64,000 nt of DNA, taken from contig NZ_JACYHF010000015.1 in NCBI RefSeq assembly GCF_016482685.1, forward strand, positions 62,001 to 126,000, read 5' to 3'. Position 1 is the stretch's first letter. The number at the start of each line of letters is the position of its first letter. The notes below the pieces were generated by a model. The model did no database searches, was not told where the DNA came from, and saw only the letters and a list, made by a program, of their open reading frames with translations. Below are positions 44,316 through 53,074 of the stretch, in pieces. The translations under genes and the position numbers were made by a program. This stretch comes from Streptomyces sp. DSM 110735. GTDB taxonomy: Bacteria > Actinomycetota > Actinomycetes > Streptomycetales > Streptomycetaceae.

Positions 44316-44891
44316 TCAGACGTTGACGCCGAAGTCCTGGGCGATGCCGACCAGGCCGGAGGCGTAACCCTGGCCGACGGCGCGGAACTTCCACTCGGCG
44401 CCGTTGCGGTACAGCTCGCCGAAGACCATCGCCGTCTCGGTGGCCGCGTCCTCGGAGAGGTCGTAGCGGGCGATCTCGGCGCCGCCGGCCTGGTTGACGA
44501 TGCGGATGTAGGCGTTGCGGACCTGGCCGAAGTTCTGGCCGCGGTTCTCGGCGTCGTAGATGGAGACCGGGAAGACGATCTTCTCGACGTCGGCCGGGAG
44601 GGCGGCGAGGTTGACGTTGATCGCCTCGTCGTCGCCCGCGCCCTCGCCCGTGCGGTTGTCACCGGTGTGGACGATGGAGCTGTCCGGGGTCTGCTTGTTG
44701 TTGAAGAAGACGAAGTGCTGGTCGGAGTAGACCTTGCCCTGGCCGTTGACCGCGATGGCGGAGGCGTCCAGGTCGAAGTCCGTGCCGGTGGTGGTGCGGA
44801 CGTCCCAGCCGAGGCCCACGGTGACGGCGGTCAGGCCCGGAGCCTCCTTGGTGAGCGAGACGTTGCCACCCTTGGACAGGCTTACAGCCAT
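44316..44891 (-). CDS. terD: TerD-family stress/tellurite protein
   Basis: 191 residues with the TerD beta-sandwich: SLSKGGNVSLTKEAPGL, VGLGWDVRTT, FDLDASAIAV and a calcium-binding acidic segment around HTGDNRTGEGAGDDEAINVNL. TerD proteins bind Ca2+ and affect tellurite tolerance and differentiation; cytoplasmic or membrane-associated. Complete and typical. GGGAAGGGACTCCCAATC upstream holds the ribosome binding site. Confidence 0.93.
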   Translation of the reverse strand: MAVSLSKGGNVSLTKEAPGLTAVTVGLGWDVRTTTGTDFDLDASAIAVNGQGKVYSDQHFVFFNNKQTPDSSIVHTGDNRTGEGAGDDEAINVNLAALPADVEKIVFPVSIYDAENRGQNFGQVRNAYIRIVNQAGGAEIARYDLSEDAATETAMVFGELYRNGAEWKFRAVGQGYASGLVGIAQDFGVNV

Positions 44892-45077
44892 GATTGGGAG
44901 TCCCTTCCCTTAATGCGTACGTGGCGGAGTACTTGTCGCTCCGTCGGTCCCGACGAAGCTACGTCACCCGGAAGAACGCCGGGAGGGGTACCGGAGGTTC
45001 CTGCTCGCTTTACCTTTTTTACCGAGCTGGGGGAAAACGGGGTGACGCGGGACCGTGCGGGCAGGGACCATGGAGTC

Positions 45078-45506
45078 ATGTCCGGGCCCTATCTCATCCG
45101 CGGCTCGGTCTCGCTTCCCGAGGCCGAGCTGACGTGGCGTTTCTCGCGTTCCTCCGGGCCCGGCGGGCAGCACGTCAACACCAGTGACTCCCAGGCCGAG
45201 CTGCGCTTCGACCTCGCGCGCACCGAGGCGCTGCCCGAGGTGTGGAAGCAGCGCGCGCTTGAGCGGCTGGCCGGGCGCCTGGTGGACGGCGTCCTGATCG
45301 TCCGCGCCTCCGAGCACCGCTCCCAGTGGCGCAACCGCGAGTCCGCGCTCGTGCGCCTGACCGCGACCCTCGCCGAGGCGACGGCACCCCCGCCCAAGCC
45401 CCGCCGCGCGACCCGTATCCCACGGGGCATCAACGAACGCCGCCTCAGACAGAAGAAGCAGCGCTCGGACACCAAGCGGGGGCGCTCGGGGCGGGACTGG
45501 GGATAG
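45078..45506 (+). CDS. arfB: ribosome-rescue peptidyl-tRNA hydrolase ArfB
   Basis: 142 residues: a catalytic domain with GGQ at 29-31 in SSGPGGQHVNTSDS and a basic C-terminal tail (RRLRQKKQRSDTKRGRSGRD) that would enter the empty mRNA channel. It releases peptides from stalled ribosomes. Start ATG 45078 with GGAGTC upstream. Confidence 0.92.
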   Translation: MSGPYLIRGSVSLPEAELTWRFSRSSGPGGQHVNTSDSQAELRFDLARTEALPEVWKQRALERLAGRLVDGVLIVRASEHRSQWRNRESALVRLTATLAEATAPPPKPRRATRIPRGINERRLRQKKQRSDTKRGRSGRDWG

Positions 45507-45527
45507 AGATCCGGCCAGTTGGCGGGC

Positions 45528-46022
45528 TCACCCGTCCGCCGACGCCGCGTCAGGACCCCGTACGCCCTGCCCGCGCCGACGCCAGGCAGCCACCGCCCCC
45601 GCCGTCGCCGCCACCACGCTCACCGCCAGCGACCCGTAGACGAGCGGGTTCACCCAGAACGGGACCAGCTCGGTCGCCGCCCCGCTGTCCGTGACGCAGC
45701 GCGCGCTGACCGGCAGCCCCAGGTCCGTCACGATGCCGTCGCCGGGTACGCCCATGGCCGCGCACATCTGGTCGGGGTCCAGGAGGTAGAAGCCGCGCCC
45801 CACGCCGTACCCGTAGGCGCCGAAGGCCGTGGCGGACGCCAGGAGCATCGTCTGCCCGCAGGGGACGGGGTCCGGCGCGTACCAGGCGCGGCCCCAGCCG
45901 TGGCGGCGCAGGCGCACCGCGAGCAGGAAGGCTGTCACGGCGGCCAGGCCGGGCATCGTGAGCGGAGCGAAGAGCGCCGCCATGTAGAAGGCCGGGGCCA
46001 GATCGTCCAGGGGAGTCGTCAC
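45528..46022 (-). CDS. small membrane protein, unknown
   Basis: 164 residues with three to four membrane segments (AALFAPLTMPGLAAVTAFLL near 16, TMLLASATAFGAYGYGVG near 60, VYGSLAVSVVAATAGAVAAW near 135) and two Cys in the outside loop (CAAMG, ARCVTDSG). No family recognised. GTG at 46022. Convergent with arfB. Confidence 0.65.
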   Translation of the reverse strand: MTTPLDDLAPAFYMAALFAPLTMPGLAAVTAFLLAVRLRRHGWGRAWYAPDPVPCGQTMLLASATAFGAYGYGVGRGFYLLDPDQMCAAMGVPGDGIVTDLGLPVSARCVTDSGAATELVPFWVNPLVYGSLAVSVVAATAGAVAAWRRRGQGVRGPDAASADG

Positions 46023-46063
46023 GCAACGGCGGACGGCGGCGGCAGCCGCCCCGGTTCCCGCTC

Positions 46064-46648
46064 TCAGCCCAGGTGCCGGTACCGCCCCCGGAAGTACAGC
46101 AGCGGACCGCCCTCGGCGCTCGGCACATGGGCGGTCAGGACGCGGCCGATGACCAGGGTGTGGTCGCCCGCGAGGACCCGCTGTTCCGTACGGCACTCCA
46201 GCGTCGCGAGCGCGCCGGAGACCAGCGGGGCGCCCGTCGCCTCGCCCCGGGTGAGGTCGAGGTCGGCGAAGAGGAGGCGGTCGCTGATGCGGCCCTTCAT
46301 CGAGAAGCGACCGGCGATCTGGCGCTGGTGGTCGGCGAGGACCGAGACCGCCCAAAGGGGCTGTTCCTCCAGGAGTTCGTCCATGCGCCCGCCCGTGCGC
46401 AGGCTGACCATGACCAGCGGGGGGTCCAGGGAGACCGACAGGAAGGCGGTGGCGGTCATGCCCACGTCCTCCGTGCCCGGCGCGTGCGGGTCGTCGGGGT
46501 CCAGCGGCGGCTCCTGCGCGGTCACCAGGACCACTCCGGCGGCCAGCCGGGACATCGCGGCCCGGAACTCGTCGTCGCTCACCCCCTCAGGATGCCCGGA
46601 AGCGGCCCGGGCGGCGGGGGACAAGGCGGAGGCGGAGGTGTTCAGCAC
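46064..46648 (-). CDS. flavin reductase (DIM6/NTAB family)
   Basis: 194-residue FMN-binding split-barrel reductase: FRAAMSRLAAGVVLVTA near 28, MTATAFLSVSLDPPLVMVSL near 65, LWAVSVLADHQRQIAGRFS and VLAGDHTLVIGRVLTAHV. It supplies reduced flavin to a monooxygenase; the partner is not nearby unless the FAD hydroxylase of the pigment cluster is meant, for which nothing speaks. GTG start. Confidence 0.85.
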   Translation of the reverse strand: MLNTSASALSPAARAASGHPEGVSDDEFRAAMSRLAAGVVLVTAQEPPLDPDDPHAPGTEDVGMTATAFLSVSLDPPLVMVSLRTGGRMDELLEEQPLWAVSVLADHQRQIAGRFSMKGRISDRLLFADLDLTRGEATGAPLVSGALATLECRTEQRVLAGDHTLVIGRVLTAHVPSAEGGPLLYFRGRYRHLG

Positions 46649-46897
46649 GCCGGAAACGCTAATCGGCCACCCGGGTCCGCCGCATCGGCCCTCCGCCCGA
46701 GAGGGGTCCTAGGACCCGGGCCGCACGCCCGCGAGCGCCCGGACCAGGACTCCGGGGCACCCGGACCGGGACCCCGGACAACCGTCCCGACCCGCCCTCC
46801 TGCCGATTCGTACGGCATATGCGCATGTTCACTCACTTTGCGTTCAAGAACAGTGCCGGGAAAACGCAGAAACTCCACTCAATTGTTCACGTTCTGC
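46649..46897. other. intergenic region, AT-rich right half
   Basis: No gene. From 46810 the DNA is AT-rich, with CACTCACTTTGCG and AATTGTTCACG, and leads into the regulatory sites before cdgB. Confidence 0.4.
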
Positions 46898-46913
46898 TGT
46901 GACTTGAGTCACA
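46898..46913. promoter_or_regulatory. CRP-type site upstream of cdgB
   Basis: TGTGACTTGAGTCACA: exact TGTGA-N6-TCACA arms, also fitting the Streptomyces Crp form GTG-N6-G-N-CAC. It lies about 110 bases before the cdgB start. Confidence 0.6.
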
Positions 46914-46927
46914 AGGGGCAATAATTG

Positions 46928-46942
46928 TTGACCCTGTGTACC
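46928..46942. promoter_or_regulatory. BldD-type site upstream of cdgB
   Basis: TTGACCCTGTGTACC matches the BldD consensus nTnACnC(A/T)GnGTnAn at every fixed position but the last A. cdgB is a known BldD target in S. coelicolor, from memory. Confidence 0.65.
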
Positions 46943-47022
46943 GAGTGAGGAGCGCGCTGTGATTCAGTGGCGAGAAGAAGCCTTGATGCGCGGCGAGGTC
47001 TCGGGGGAGGGGGAGGGCGAGC

Positions 47023-48678
47023 ATGGAGACAGATTCGGAGCCGTACGTCCCGCTCACATCCCTGCGTCAGTTGCATCAGGTCATGGCCGAGATGAACACG
47101 GCACGCAGCCTGGCGGACACCCTCCAGATCGTCGCGGACGGCGCGGTCACCGCGCTGGGGTACGAGATGGCGTGCGTGAACCTCGTCCGCCCCGACGGCG
47201 ATCTCGTCGTCGCCGCCTTCTCCGGCAACCCGGCGGCCGAGGCGCTGATCATGGGACGGGTCGGTGCCCGGGAGTCCTGGGAGCGGCGGCTGCGCATGGG
47301 CGAGCTGTGGGGGGACCTCGTGTTCATCCCCCACCACGAGGGCTGGGTCCTCGACGAGGACGACGTACCGCAGTGGTACACCGAGGGACCCCTCCCGCGG
47401 TTCGAGGAGGGGTGGCACCCCGGCGACCGGCTCTTCGCGCCGATGTACACGCCCGGGGTCCAGGGCGGGGCGCGGGGCGAGCTGATCGGCGTCATATCCG
47501 TCGACCGCCCGCACGGTGGCCGCCGTCCCGGCGCGTGGGGGCGCGAGGCGCTCCAGATGTACGCCTTCCAGGCAGCCATCGCCCTCAGCAACGCCCATCT
47601 GCGCGCCAACATGCAGCGCGCCCTGGTCCGCCTGGAGCGTGACCAGCAGGCACTTCGCGCCAGCGAGGAAAGCTTCCGCCAGGCGTTCGAGTACGCCCCC
47701 TCCGGCATGGCCATCGCGGAGATGGACGGCGACCACCACCAGGGCCGCATCCTGCGCACCAACGACGCGCTGTGCCGTCTGCTCGGGCGTCCCGCCGCCG
47801 CGATGCGCCGCTACTCCTTCGCCGACCTCGTCCACCCCGAGGACGTCACCACCCTGCGCCGCACCTCGCCCGAGGGCGGTCGGGGCGAGCTGCGGCTGGC
47901 CCGCCGGGACGGCACGTACGTCTGGGTGTCGCTGCGCAACTCCGTCGTGGCGGACACCACCGACGGACCCCGCTTCCTGCTCACCCACGTCGAGGACATC
48001 GAGGAGCGCAAGCGCCGCGAGCTGCAGCTCGCCCATCGCGCCTCGCACGACTCGCTGACCGGGCTGCCGAACTCCGCCGAGCTGCGCGCGCGGCTCGCCG
48101 CCCGGCTGTGCCGCCGTCCGGCGCAGGCGGGCGGGTTCGACTCGCTCGACGCCGCCTACGGCCACCCGGGCGACGCGGACGCCGGGCACGGTTTCGACTT
48201 CGGCTCGGGCGCCGAGGCGTACGACGCCTTCGACCACCATGTGCACACCATCGCGCCCGAGGGCGGTCACGACGACGGCGCCAAGGGTCTCGCGGTGCTC
48301 TTCTGCGACCTGGACGGCTTCAAGTCGATCAACGACCGCTTCGGGCACAACGCGGGCGACGCGGTGCTGATCGAGGTCGCGCGGCGGCTGAGCAACGGCG
48401 TACGGGACGGCGACACGGTCGCGCGGCTCGGCGGCGACGAGTTCGTGATCCTCGCCGACGGGCTCGGGCGGGCGGACGCGCAGGACCTCGCCGGGCGGCT
48501 GCGGGGCGAGATCATCCAGCCGATCCGGGCGGAGGGGCGGGCCGTGCGGGTGGGCGCGAGTTTCGGCATCGGCTGGGCGCACTGCGGAATGACGGCGGAC
48601 GAGGTGTTGAAGTCAGCCGACGAGCGGATGTACGTAGAGAAACGATCTCGTCCCAAACAGCACCGGCGTGCCGGGTGA
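47023..48678 (+). CDS. cdgB: GAF-PAS-GGDEF diguanylate cyclase CdgB
   Basis: 551 residues making cyclic di-GMP from two GTP. A GAF domain (about 18-195), a PAS/PAC domain (about 210-325, FRQAFEYAPSGMAIAEMDGD, then VEDIEERKRRELQLAHRASHD), and a GGDEF domain (about 335-545) with an intact active site GGDEF at 470-474. The inhibitory site RxxD is at 461-464, five residues before it, so product feedback is expected. An insert of about 70 Gly/Asp-rich residues (365-430) splits the start of the GGDEF domain. In Streptomyces CdgB affects aerial growth and antibiotics. ATG 47023 follows GGAGGGGGAGGG. Confidence 0.93.
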   Translation: METDSEPYVPLTSLRQLHQVMAEMNTARSLADTLQIVADGAVTALGYEMACVNLVRPDGDLVVAAFSGNPAAEALIMGRVGARESWERRLRMGELWGDLVFIPHHEGWVLDEDDVPQWYTEGPLPRFEEGWHPGDRLFAPMYTPGVQGGARGELIGVISVDRPHGGRRPGAWGREALQMYAFQAAIALSNAHLRANMQRALVRLERDQQALRASEESFRQAFEYAPSGMAIAEMDGDHHQGRILRTNDALCRLLGRPAAAMRRYSFADLVHPEDVTTLRRTSPEGGRGELRLARRDGTYVWVSLRNSVVADTTDGPRFLLTHVEDIEERKRRELQLAHRASHDSLTGLPNSAELRARLAARLCRRPAQAGGFDSLDAAYGHPGDADAGHGFDFGSGAEAYDAFDHHVHTIAPEGGHDDGAKGLAVLFCDLDGFKSINDRFGHNAGDAVLIEVARRLSNGVRDGDTVARLGGDEFVILADGLGRADAQDLAGRLRGEIIQPIRAEGRAVRVGASFGIGWAHCGMTADEVLKSADERMYVEKRSRPKQHRRAG

Positions 48679-48830
48679 TCCGCAGGTCAGTGGGTTGAGA
48701 CGGGCCGACTCGCCCGATTTGGGGGGCTCGGGGGCCTCACCCGTTCGAGCGAATTCGGGTATGCGGGAAGGTAGGCTCGCCATGCCAACCCGTACCCCAT
48801 CCGCCCGCACCTGCTTGAGGAGTACCAGGG

Positions 48831-49745
48831 ATGACGCCCGGCGACAACGGCGCGAGCACGCCCGAGGAAGACGACCCGTTCGGCTACCTGTACGCAGACG
48901 GCCAGGCCAGAGGCGCCCAGCCGCCGTCCGGCGGTTACGGCTACCCGAACGCGGTCAGCCGGGTGCGCGCGGTCGGTGAACGCCAGTACCCCCAGCAGCA
49001 GACCTACGGCCAGCAGGTCCCCCCGCAGCAGGCTGCTTACGGCCAGCAGACGGTCCAGACCCCGCAGGCGGCGCCCGGCGCCGTCCCGACGGGCAGCCGG
49101 GTGCAGCAGAACGCCGGGCGGCGTGGTCCCAACACCAAGGGTCTGCTGATCGGCGCGATCGCCGTGGTCGCCGTGGTCGTCATCGGTATCAGCGTGGCGA
49201 TGTTCAACGGTGACTCGGGCGACGACGCGGGCGGTGCCGCGAGCCCCAGCCCGACCCAGTCCAAGAGCACCGCGCCGCATCCCAAGACCACGGCTTCGGC
49301 GCCCCCGGGCGAACTCCCGAAGGCCGACGCGGCCGACAGCTCGGTCCAGCTCGCGGGCGGCGCGGCACCCGCGTCGGACGTCAAGGGTGCCGAAGCGGCG
49401 GGCGGCACGTACGTGGGCGGTCTCAACCAGGCCGGTGCGTCGGCGACATGGAGTGTGAGCGTGCCGGAGGAAGGCGCGTACACCTTCTTCATGCGCTACA
49501 GCGTGACGGGCGAGGACCAGTCGATGACGATCACCGTCAACGGCAAGGAGTACGGCAGCAAGGCCGACCTGCAGAACTACCGGCACGCGGCCGCCAACGA
49601 CTTCGAGAACGGCTGGGCGACCACCTTCGTGTACCCGGACCTCAAGAAGGGCGCGAACACGATCTCCGTCTCCTGCCAGGCGGGCGACAAGTGCAACGTG
49701 CTGCTGGACCAGCTCTGGGTGAAGAAGGGCCACGTCACGCGCTAG
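48831..49745 (+). CDS. membrane-anchored carbohydrate-binding-module protein
   Basis: 304 residues: a Gln/Tyr/Pro-rich cytoplasmic N-terminus (1-100), one membrane helix (GLLIGAIAVVAVVVIGISVAMF near 105-125), a Ser/Thr/Pro linker, and an outside CBM35/CBM6-like domain at about 170-300 (GGTYVGGLNQAGASATWSVSVPEEGAYTF, ADLQNYRHA, VLLDQLWVK). It probably binds surface or wall glycan. ATG 48831 with a GAGGAGTACC ribosome site. Confidence 0.8.
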   Translation: MTPGDNGASTPEEDDPFGYLYADGQARGAQPPSGGYGYPNAVSRVRAVGERQYPQQQTYGQQVPPQQAAYGQQTVQTPQAAPGAVPTGSRVQQNAGRRGPNTKGLLIGAIAVVAVVVIGISVAMFNGDSGDDAGGAASPSPTQSKSTAPHPKTTASAPPGELPKADAADSSVQLAGGAAPASDVKGAEAAGGTYVGGLNQAGASATWSVSVPEEGAYTFFMRYSVTGEDQSMTITVNGKEYGSKADLQNYRHAAANDFENGWATTFVYPDLKKGANTISVSCQAGDKCNVLLDQLWVKKGHVTR

Positions 49746-49770
49746 GGCGTTGTCCCTCGCGGCCGGGCTT

Positions 49771-50700
49771 TCAGGCAGCCTCGGCCGCGCCCGTGACCTC
49801 GATCCGCCCGCACAGCTCGTCGTAGACCGCCCGGTCGAACTCCCCCGCCGCCGGAGCCACTACCGCCGCCGCCGACAGGGCGGTGGCGCGGGTCAGGCGG
49901 GTGGGCCAGGGGGCGTTTTCCACCAGGCCCGACAGCAGGCCCGCGACTGCCGCGTCGCCCGCGCCCGTGGGGTTGCCGCACAGGGGGGAGGGTGGGGTGG
50001 CGCGCCAGTGGCCTTCCGGGGTGGCGGCGAGGAGGCCGGTTGGGCCGAGGGAGGCGACTACGGCGTGGGCGCCTCGGCGGCGGGCGTCGCGGGTGGCGCG
50101 CAAGGGCTCGTGGGAGCCCGTCAGTTCGGCCAGTTCCACGGCGTTCGGCTTCACGATGTCGGGGCGGGCGGCGACGCCGCGGCGCAGGGGTTCGCCGCTG
50201 GTGTCGAGGAGGACCGGTACTCCCGCCGAGCGGGCCACGCGTATCAGACCCGCGTACGCGCCCACCGGCACGCCCGGGGGCAGGCTGCCGGAGAGGGCGA
50301 CCGCCGAGGCGCCGGTGAGCAGGGTGTCGTAGGCGCGCAGGAAGGCGGCCCATTCGGCGGGGGAGATCTGCGGTCCGGGTTCGTTCAACTGGGTTGTGTC
50401 GCCGGTGAGTTCGTCGACCACCGCCACGGTGCGGCGGGTCGGTCCCGCGACCTCCACCAGCGCGTCGGTGAGCAACGCCGTCCCCGCGAGCCGCTCGCGC
50501 AGCACCCCTCCGGTCGCGCCGCCCGCGAACCCGGTGACCGTCACCTCGTGCCCGAGCGCGGCCAGCACCCGCGCCACGTTGACGCCCTTGCCGCCCGGTC
50601 GTTCCGCGACGTCGGAGACGCGGTGGGAGGCGTGGGGGCGCAACGACCGTACGCGGTAGGTGATGTCGAGAGCGGTGTTCAGTGTGACCGTGAGGATCAC
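49771..50700 (-). CDS. 1-phosphofructokinase/tagatose-6-P kinase family (PfkB)
   Basis: 309-residue ribokinase-fold hexose-phosphate kinase: LTVTLNTALDITYRV start, ERPGGKGVNVARVLAALG near 37, VKPNAVELAELTG near 170 and NPTGAGDAAVAGLLSGL at about 255 with the catalytic Asp. GTG at 50700 with GGGAGG upstream. It lies downstream of nagA on the same strand, so it may act on aminosugar breakdown products, but the substrate is not proven. Confidence 0.85.
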   Translation of the reverse strand: MILTVTLNTALDITYRVRSLRPHASHRVSDVAERPGGKGVNVARVLAALGHEVTVTGFAGGATGGVLRERLAGTALLTDALVEVAGPTRRTVAVVDELTGDTTQLNEPGPQISPAEWAAFLRAYDTLLTGASAVALSGSLPPGVPVGAYAGLIRVARSAGVPVLLDTSGEPLRRGVAARPDIVKPNAVELAELTGSHEPLRATRDARRRGAHAVVASLGPTGLLAATPEGHWRATPPSPLCGNPTGAGDAAVAGLLSGLVENAPWPTRLTRATALSAAAVVAPAAGEFDRAVYDELCGRIEVTGAAEAA

Positions 50701-50764
50701 CCGGTCCGACCTCCCTCGAAAGTTGGCGCGGCTTCGGTTTCCGGGGCCCCGATCATGCCAAAGA

Positions 50765-50800
50765 GACGGCGGCCGGCCCACCTCGGGGACGACCGCCGTC
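50765..50800 (-). terminator. weak hairpin after nagA
   Basis: GACGGCGG (50765-50772) and CCGCCGTC (50793-50800) form an 8-base stem with a 20-base loop between nagA and the kinase gene. Confidence 0.4.
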
Positions 50801-50819
50801 GGATGAAGCGGGGTACGGA

Positions 50820-51989
50820 TCAGGGCAGTTGGGGCGCGAGAACCCATTCGCCCCGGCGCATGACGCCCTTCACCGTGAACTCGGCGTCCAGCAGCACGAG
50901 ATCGGCGTCCTTGCCGGGCTCCAGGGAACCGATCCGGTCCGAAAGCCCGAGCAGCCGGGCCGGGTTGACGGACAGCGCCTTCACCACGTCGGTCACCGGC
51001 AGCCGGTCGACGGTGACCGCCCGCTGGAAGGCGCGGTCCAGGGTCAGCGTGGACCCCGCGATGGATCCGCCCTCCACGAGGCGGGCCACGCCCTCGCGCA
51101 CCTCGACCTCCAGCGGGCCGAGCAGATAGCGCCCGTCGCCCGAGCCCGCCGCGTCCATCGCGTCGGTGATGAAGGCGACCCGGTCGGCGCCCGCGTGGTG
51201 GAAGGCCAACTGGAGTGCGGCCGGGTGCAGATGGACGCCGTCGTCGATCAGCTCGACGGTGATCCGCTCGTCCTCCAGGAGCGCGGTGATCGGTCCGGGG
51301 GCGCGGTGGCCCAGCGGGGGCATGGCGTTGAAGAGGTGGGTGGCGACGGTCGCGCCCGCGTCGATGGCTTCGACGGTCTGCTCGTAGCTCGCGTCCGTGT
51401 GCCCGATGGCGGCGATGACGCCCTGCTCGGCGAGGAGCCGTACGGAGTCCAGACCGCCGGGGAGTTCGGTGGCGAGGGTGACCATGCGGGCCTGTCCGCG
51501 CGCGGCGTCGAGCAGCTTGCGGACCTCGGCGGGGTCGGGGTCGCGCAGCAGCGCCTCGGAGTGCGCGCCCTTGCGGCAGGGGGAGATGAACGGTCCCTCG
51601 AAGTGGATGCCCGCGATGTCGCCCTGCTCGGCCAGCTCGCCGAGGAGTCCGGCGCGGCGGGCCAGCAGGTCCAGGTCGTCGGTGACGGTGGAGGCGACCA
51701 GGGTGGTGGTGCCGTGCGCGCGGTGGGCGCGTACGGCGGTCAGCGCGTCCTCGGCGCTGCCCACCGCGAAGGAGGCTCCGCCGCCGCCGTGGTTGTGCAG
51801 GTCCACGAAGCCGGGGACCAGCCAGTGGCCGCTCGCGTCGACGACCTCGGCGCCTGCCGGGGCGGGAGGTGCCGCCTCGGCAGGACCCGCGGCGGTGATC
51901 CGCGTGCCCTCCACGCTCACGCGGCCGTCGTCCACCACGCCGGTGGGCAGCACCACCCGTGCGCCGGTGAGTACCAAGCTGGGAGCCAT
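50820..51989 (-). CDS. nagA: N-acetylglucosamine-6-phosphate deacetylase
   Basis: A 389-residue amidohydrolase turning GlcNAc-6-P into glucosamine-6-P and acetate. Metal and substrate residues: VDLHNHGGGG near 60, HFEGPFISP near 130, IGHTDASYEQT, THLFNAMPPLGHR and ITDAMDAAGSGDG with the catalytic Asp. The ATG at 51989 overlaps the nagK stop by one base (TGATG). GlcN-6-P it makes is the DasR effector. Confidence 0.95.
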   Translation of the reverse strand: MAPSLVLTGARVVLPTGVVDDGRVSVEGTRITAAGPAEAAPPAPAGAEVVDASGHWLVPGFVDLHNHGGGGASFAVGSAEDALTAVRAHRAHGTTTLVASTVTDDLDLLARRAGLLGELAEQGDIAGIHFEGPFISPCRKGAHSEALLRDPDPAEVRKLLDAARGQARMVTLATELPGGLDSVRLLAEQGVIAAIGHTDASYEQTVEAIDAGATVATHLFNAMPPLGHRAPGPITALLEDERITVELIDDGVHLHPAALQLAFHHAGADRVAFITDAMDAAGSGDGRYLLGPLEVEVREGVARLVEGGSIAGSTLTLDRAFQRAVTVDRLPVTDVVKALSVNPARLLGLSDRIGSLEPGKDADLVLLDAEFTVKGVMRRGEWVLAPQLP

Positions 51990-52969
51990 CAGGCGGTTAC
52001 CTCCGTGGGGTCGGTGCGGTCCGGGCCGGCGGGGCCCAGGAGATCGCGGGCGAGCAGTCCGGCGCCGAGGCACCCGGCGGTGTCGCCGAGTGCGGCCGGG
52101 ACGATGGTCGGCGGGGTCTGGAAGGTGATCCGGCGCCCCACGGCTTCCCGCAGGGGGCGGAACAACGTCTCGCCCGCCTCCGCGAGTCCGCCGCCGATGA
52201 TCAGGGTGCCCGGGTCGAGCAGGGTGAGCGCGGTGACGAGGCCGTCGGCGAGCGCGTCGACCGCGTCGTGCCAGACCCGTTCGGCGCCCGGGTCGCCGTT
52301 CGCGACCGCCTTCGCGCAGTCGGCGGCGTCGGCGTCGTCCCTGCCGGACACGCGCGCCCACGCCTCACCGACGGCTGCCGCGGAGGCGTACCGCTCCAGG
52401 CAACCGCGCTGTCCGCAGGGGCAGTCGGCGCCGCCGGGGCGTACGACGATGTGGCCGATCTCACCGGCGAAGCCGTGGGCGCCCGCCTCGACCCCGCCGC
52501 CGATGCCGATGGCGCCCGCGATGCCGGTGCCGAGCGGCACGAACAGGAAGCGCCCGGCGCCCTTCCCGGCGCCGATCCGGCCCTCGGCGAGTCCGCCGGT
52601 GCGCACGTCGTGGCCGAGCGCGACGGGTACGCCGAGGCGCTCGGCGAGCAGCTCGCGCAGGGGGACGTCGCGCCAGCCGAGGTTGGCGGCGTAGACCGCG
52701 CGTCCGCCGCGCTCGTCCACGATGCCGGGCACCGCGACCCCGGCGGCGACGGCGGGTCCGCCCAGGTGCGCGGCGCCGTGCGCGGCGAGGTCGGCGGCGA
52801 AGCCGAGGATCTCCGCGACCACCGCCTCGGGACCCCGCTCGCGCCCGGTCGCGCGGCGCTCGCGGTGCAGGAGTACGGGCGCCGTGCCCGGGGCAGGCGC
52901 GCTGTCGACGCCGAGGAGAGCGGCCTTCATCCAGGTGCCGCCCACGTCCAGGGCGATGACATGTCTCAC
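51989..52969 (-). CDS. nagK: ROK-family N-acetylglucosamine kinase
   Basis: A 326-residue sugar kinase. ALDVGGTWMKAAL (ATP loop) is near residue 6, ENI-type region GHDVRTGGLAEG near 118, GTGIAGAIGIGG near 145, EIGHIVVRPGG and the ROK zinc motif CPCGQRGCLE near 180. Named as GlcNAc kinase from its coupling to nagA and the DasR sites upstream; ROK sequence alone does not fix the sugar. GTG at 52969. Confidence 0.85.
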   Translation of the reverse strand: MRHVIALDVGGTWMKAALLGVDSAPAPGTAPVLLHRERRATGRERGPEAVVAEILGFAADLAAHGAAHLGGPAVAAGVAVPGIVDERGGRAVYAANLGWRDVPLRELLAERLGVPVALGHDVRTGGLAEGRIGAGKGAGRFLFVPLGTGIAGAIGIGGGVEAGAHGFAGEIGHIVVRPGGADCPCGQRGCLERYASAAAVGEAWARVSGRDDADAADCAKAVANGDPGAERVWHDAVDALADGLVTALTLLDPGTLIIGGGLAEAGETLFRPLREAVGRRITFQTPPTIVPAALGDTAGCLGAGLLARDLLGPAGPDRTDPTEVTA

Positions 52970-52996
52970 CCGTCCAGTGTGACCCGGTGACCCATG

Positions 52997-53012
52997 AGAG
53001 GTCTAGTCCACT
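52997..53012. promoter_or_regulatory. DasR-type site (dre), first copy
   Basis: AGAGGTCTAGTCCACT agrees with the dre consensus ACTGGTCTAGACCAGT at 12 of 16 positions, including the central GGTCTAG. It lies between nagK and the divergent sugar-binding lipoprotein. Confidence 0.75.
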
Positions 53013-53014
53013 TA

Positions 53015-53030
53015 CGTGGTGTAGACATGT
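53015..53030. promoter_or_regulatory. DasR-type site (dre), second weaker copy
   Basis: CGTGGTGTAGACATGT agrees with the dre consensus at 11 of 16 positions. It lies two bases after the first copy; ATGTG-TT-CACAT at 53027-53038 overlaps its end. Confidence 0.45.
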
Positions 53031-53074
53031 GTTCACATAGCGAACAGTCAGTAAAGGGAATCGGGGTTTTGACG

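Noticed and set aside
46898..46913. The palindrome before cdgB as a second BldD site
   Set aside because: AC and GT are separated by four bases, not five as in BldD sites; the CRP pattern fits better.
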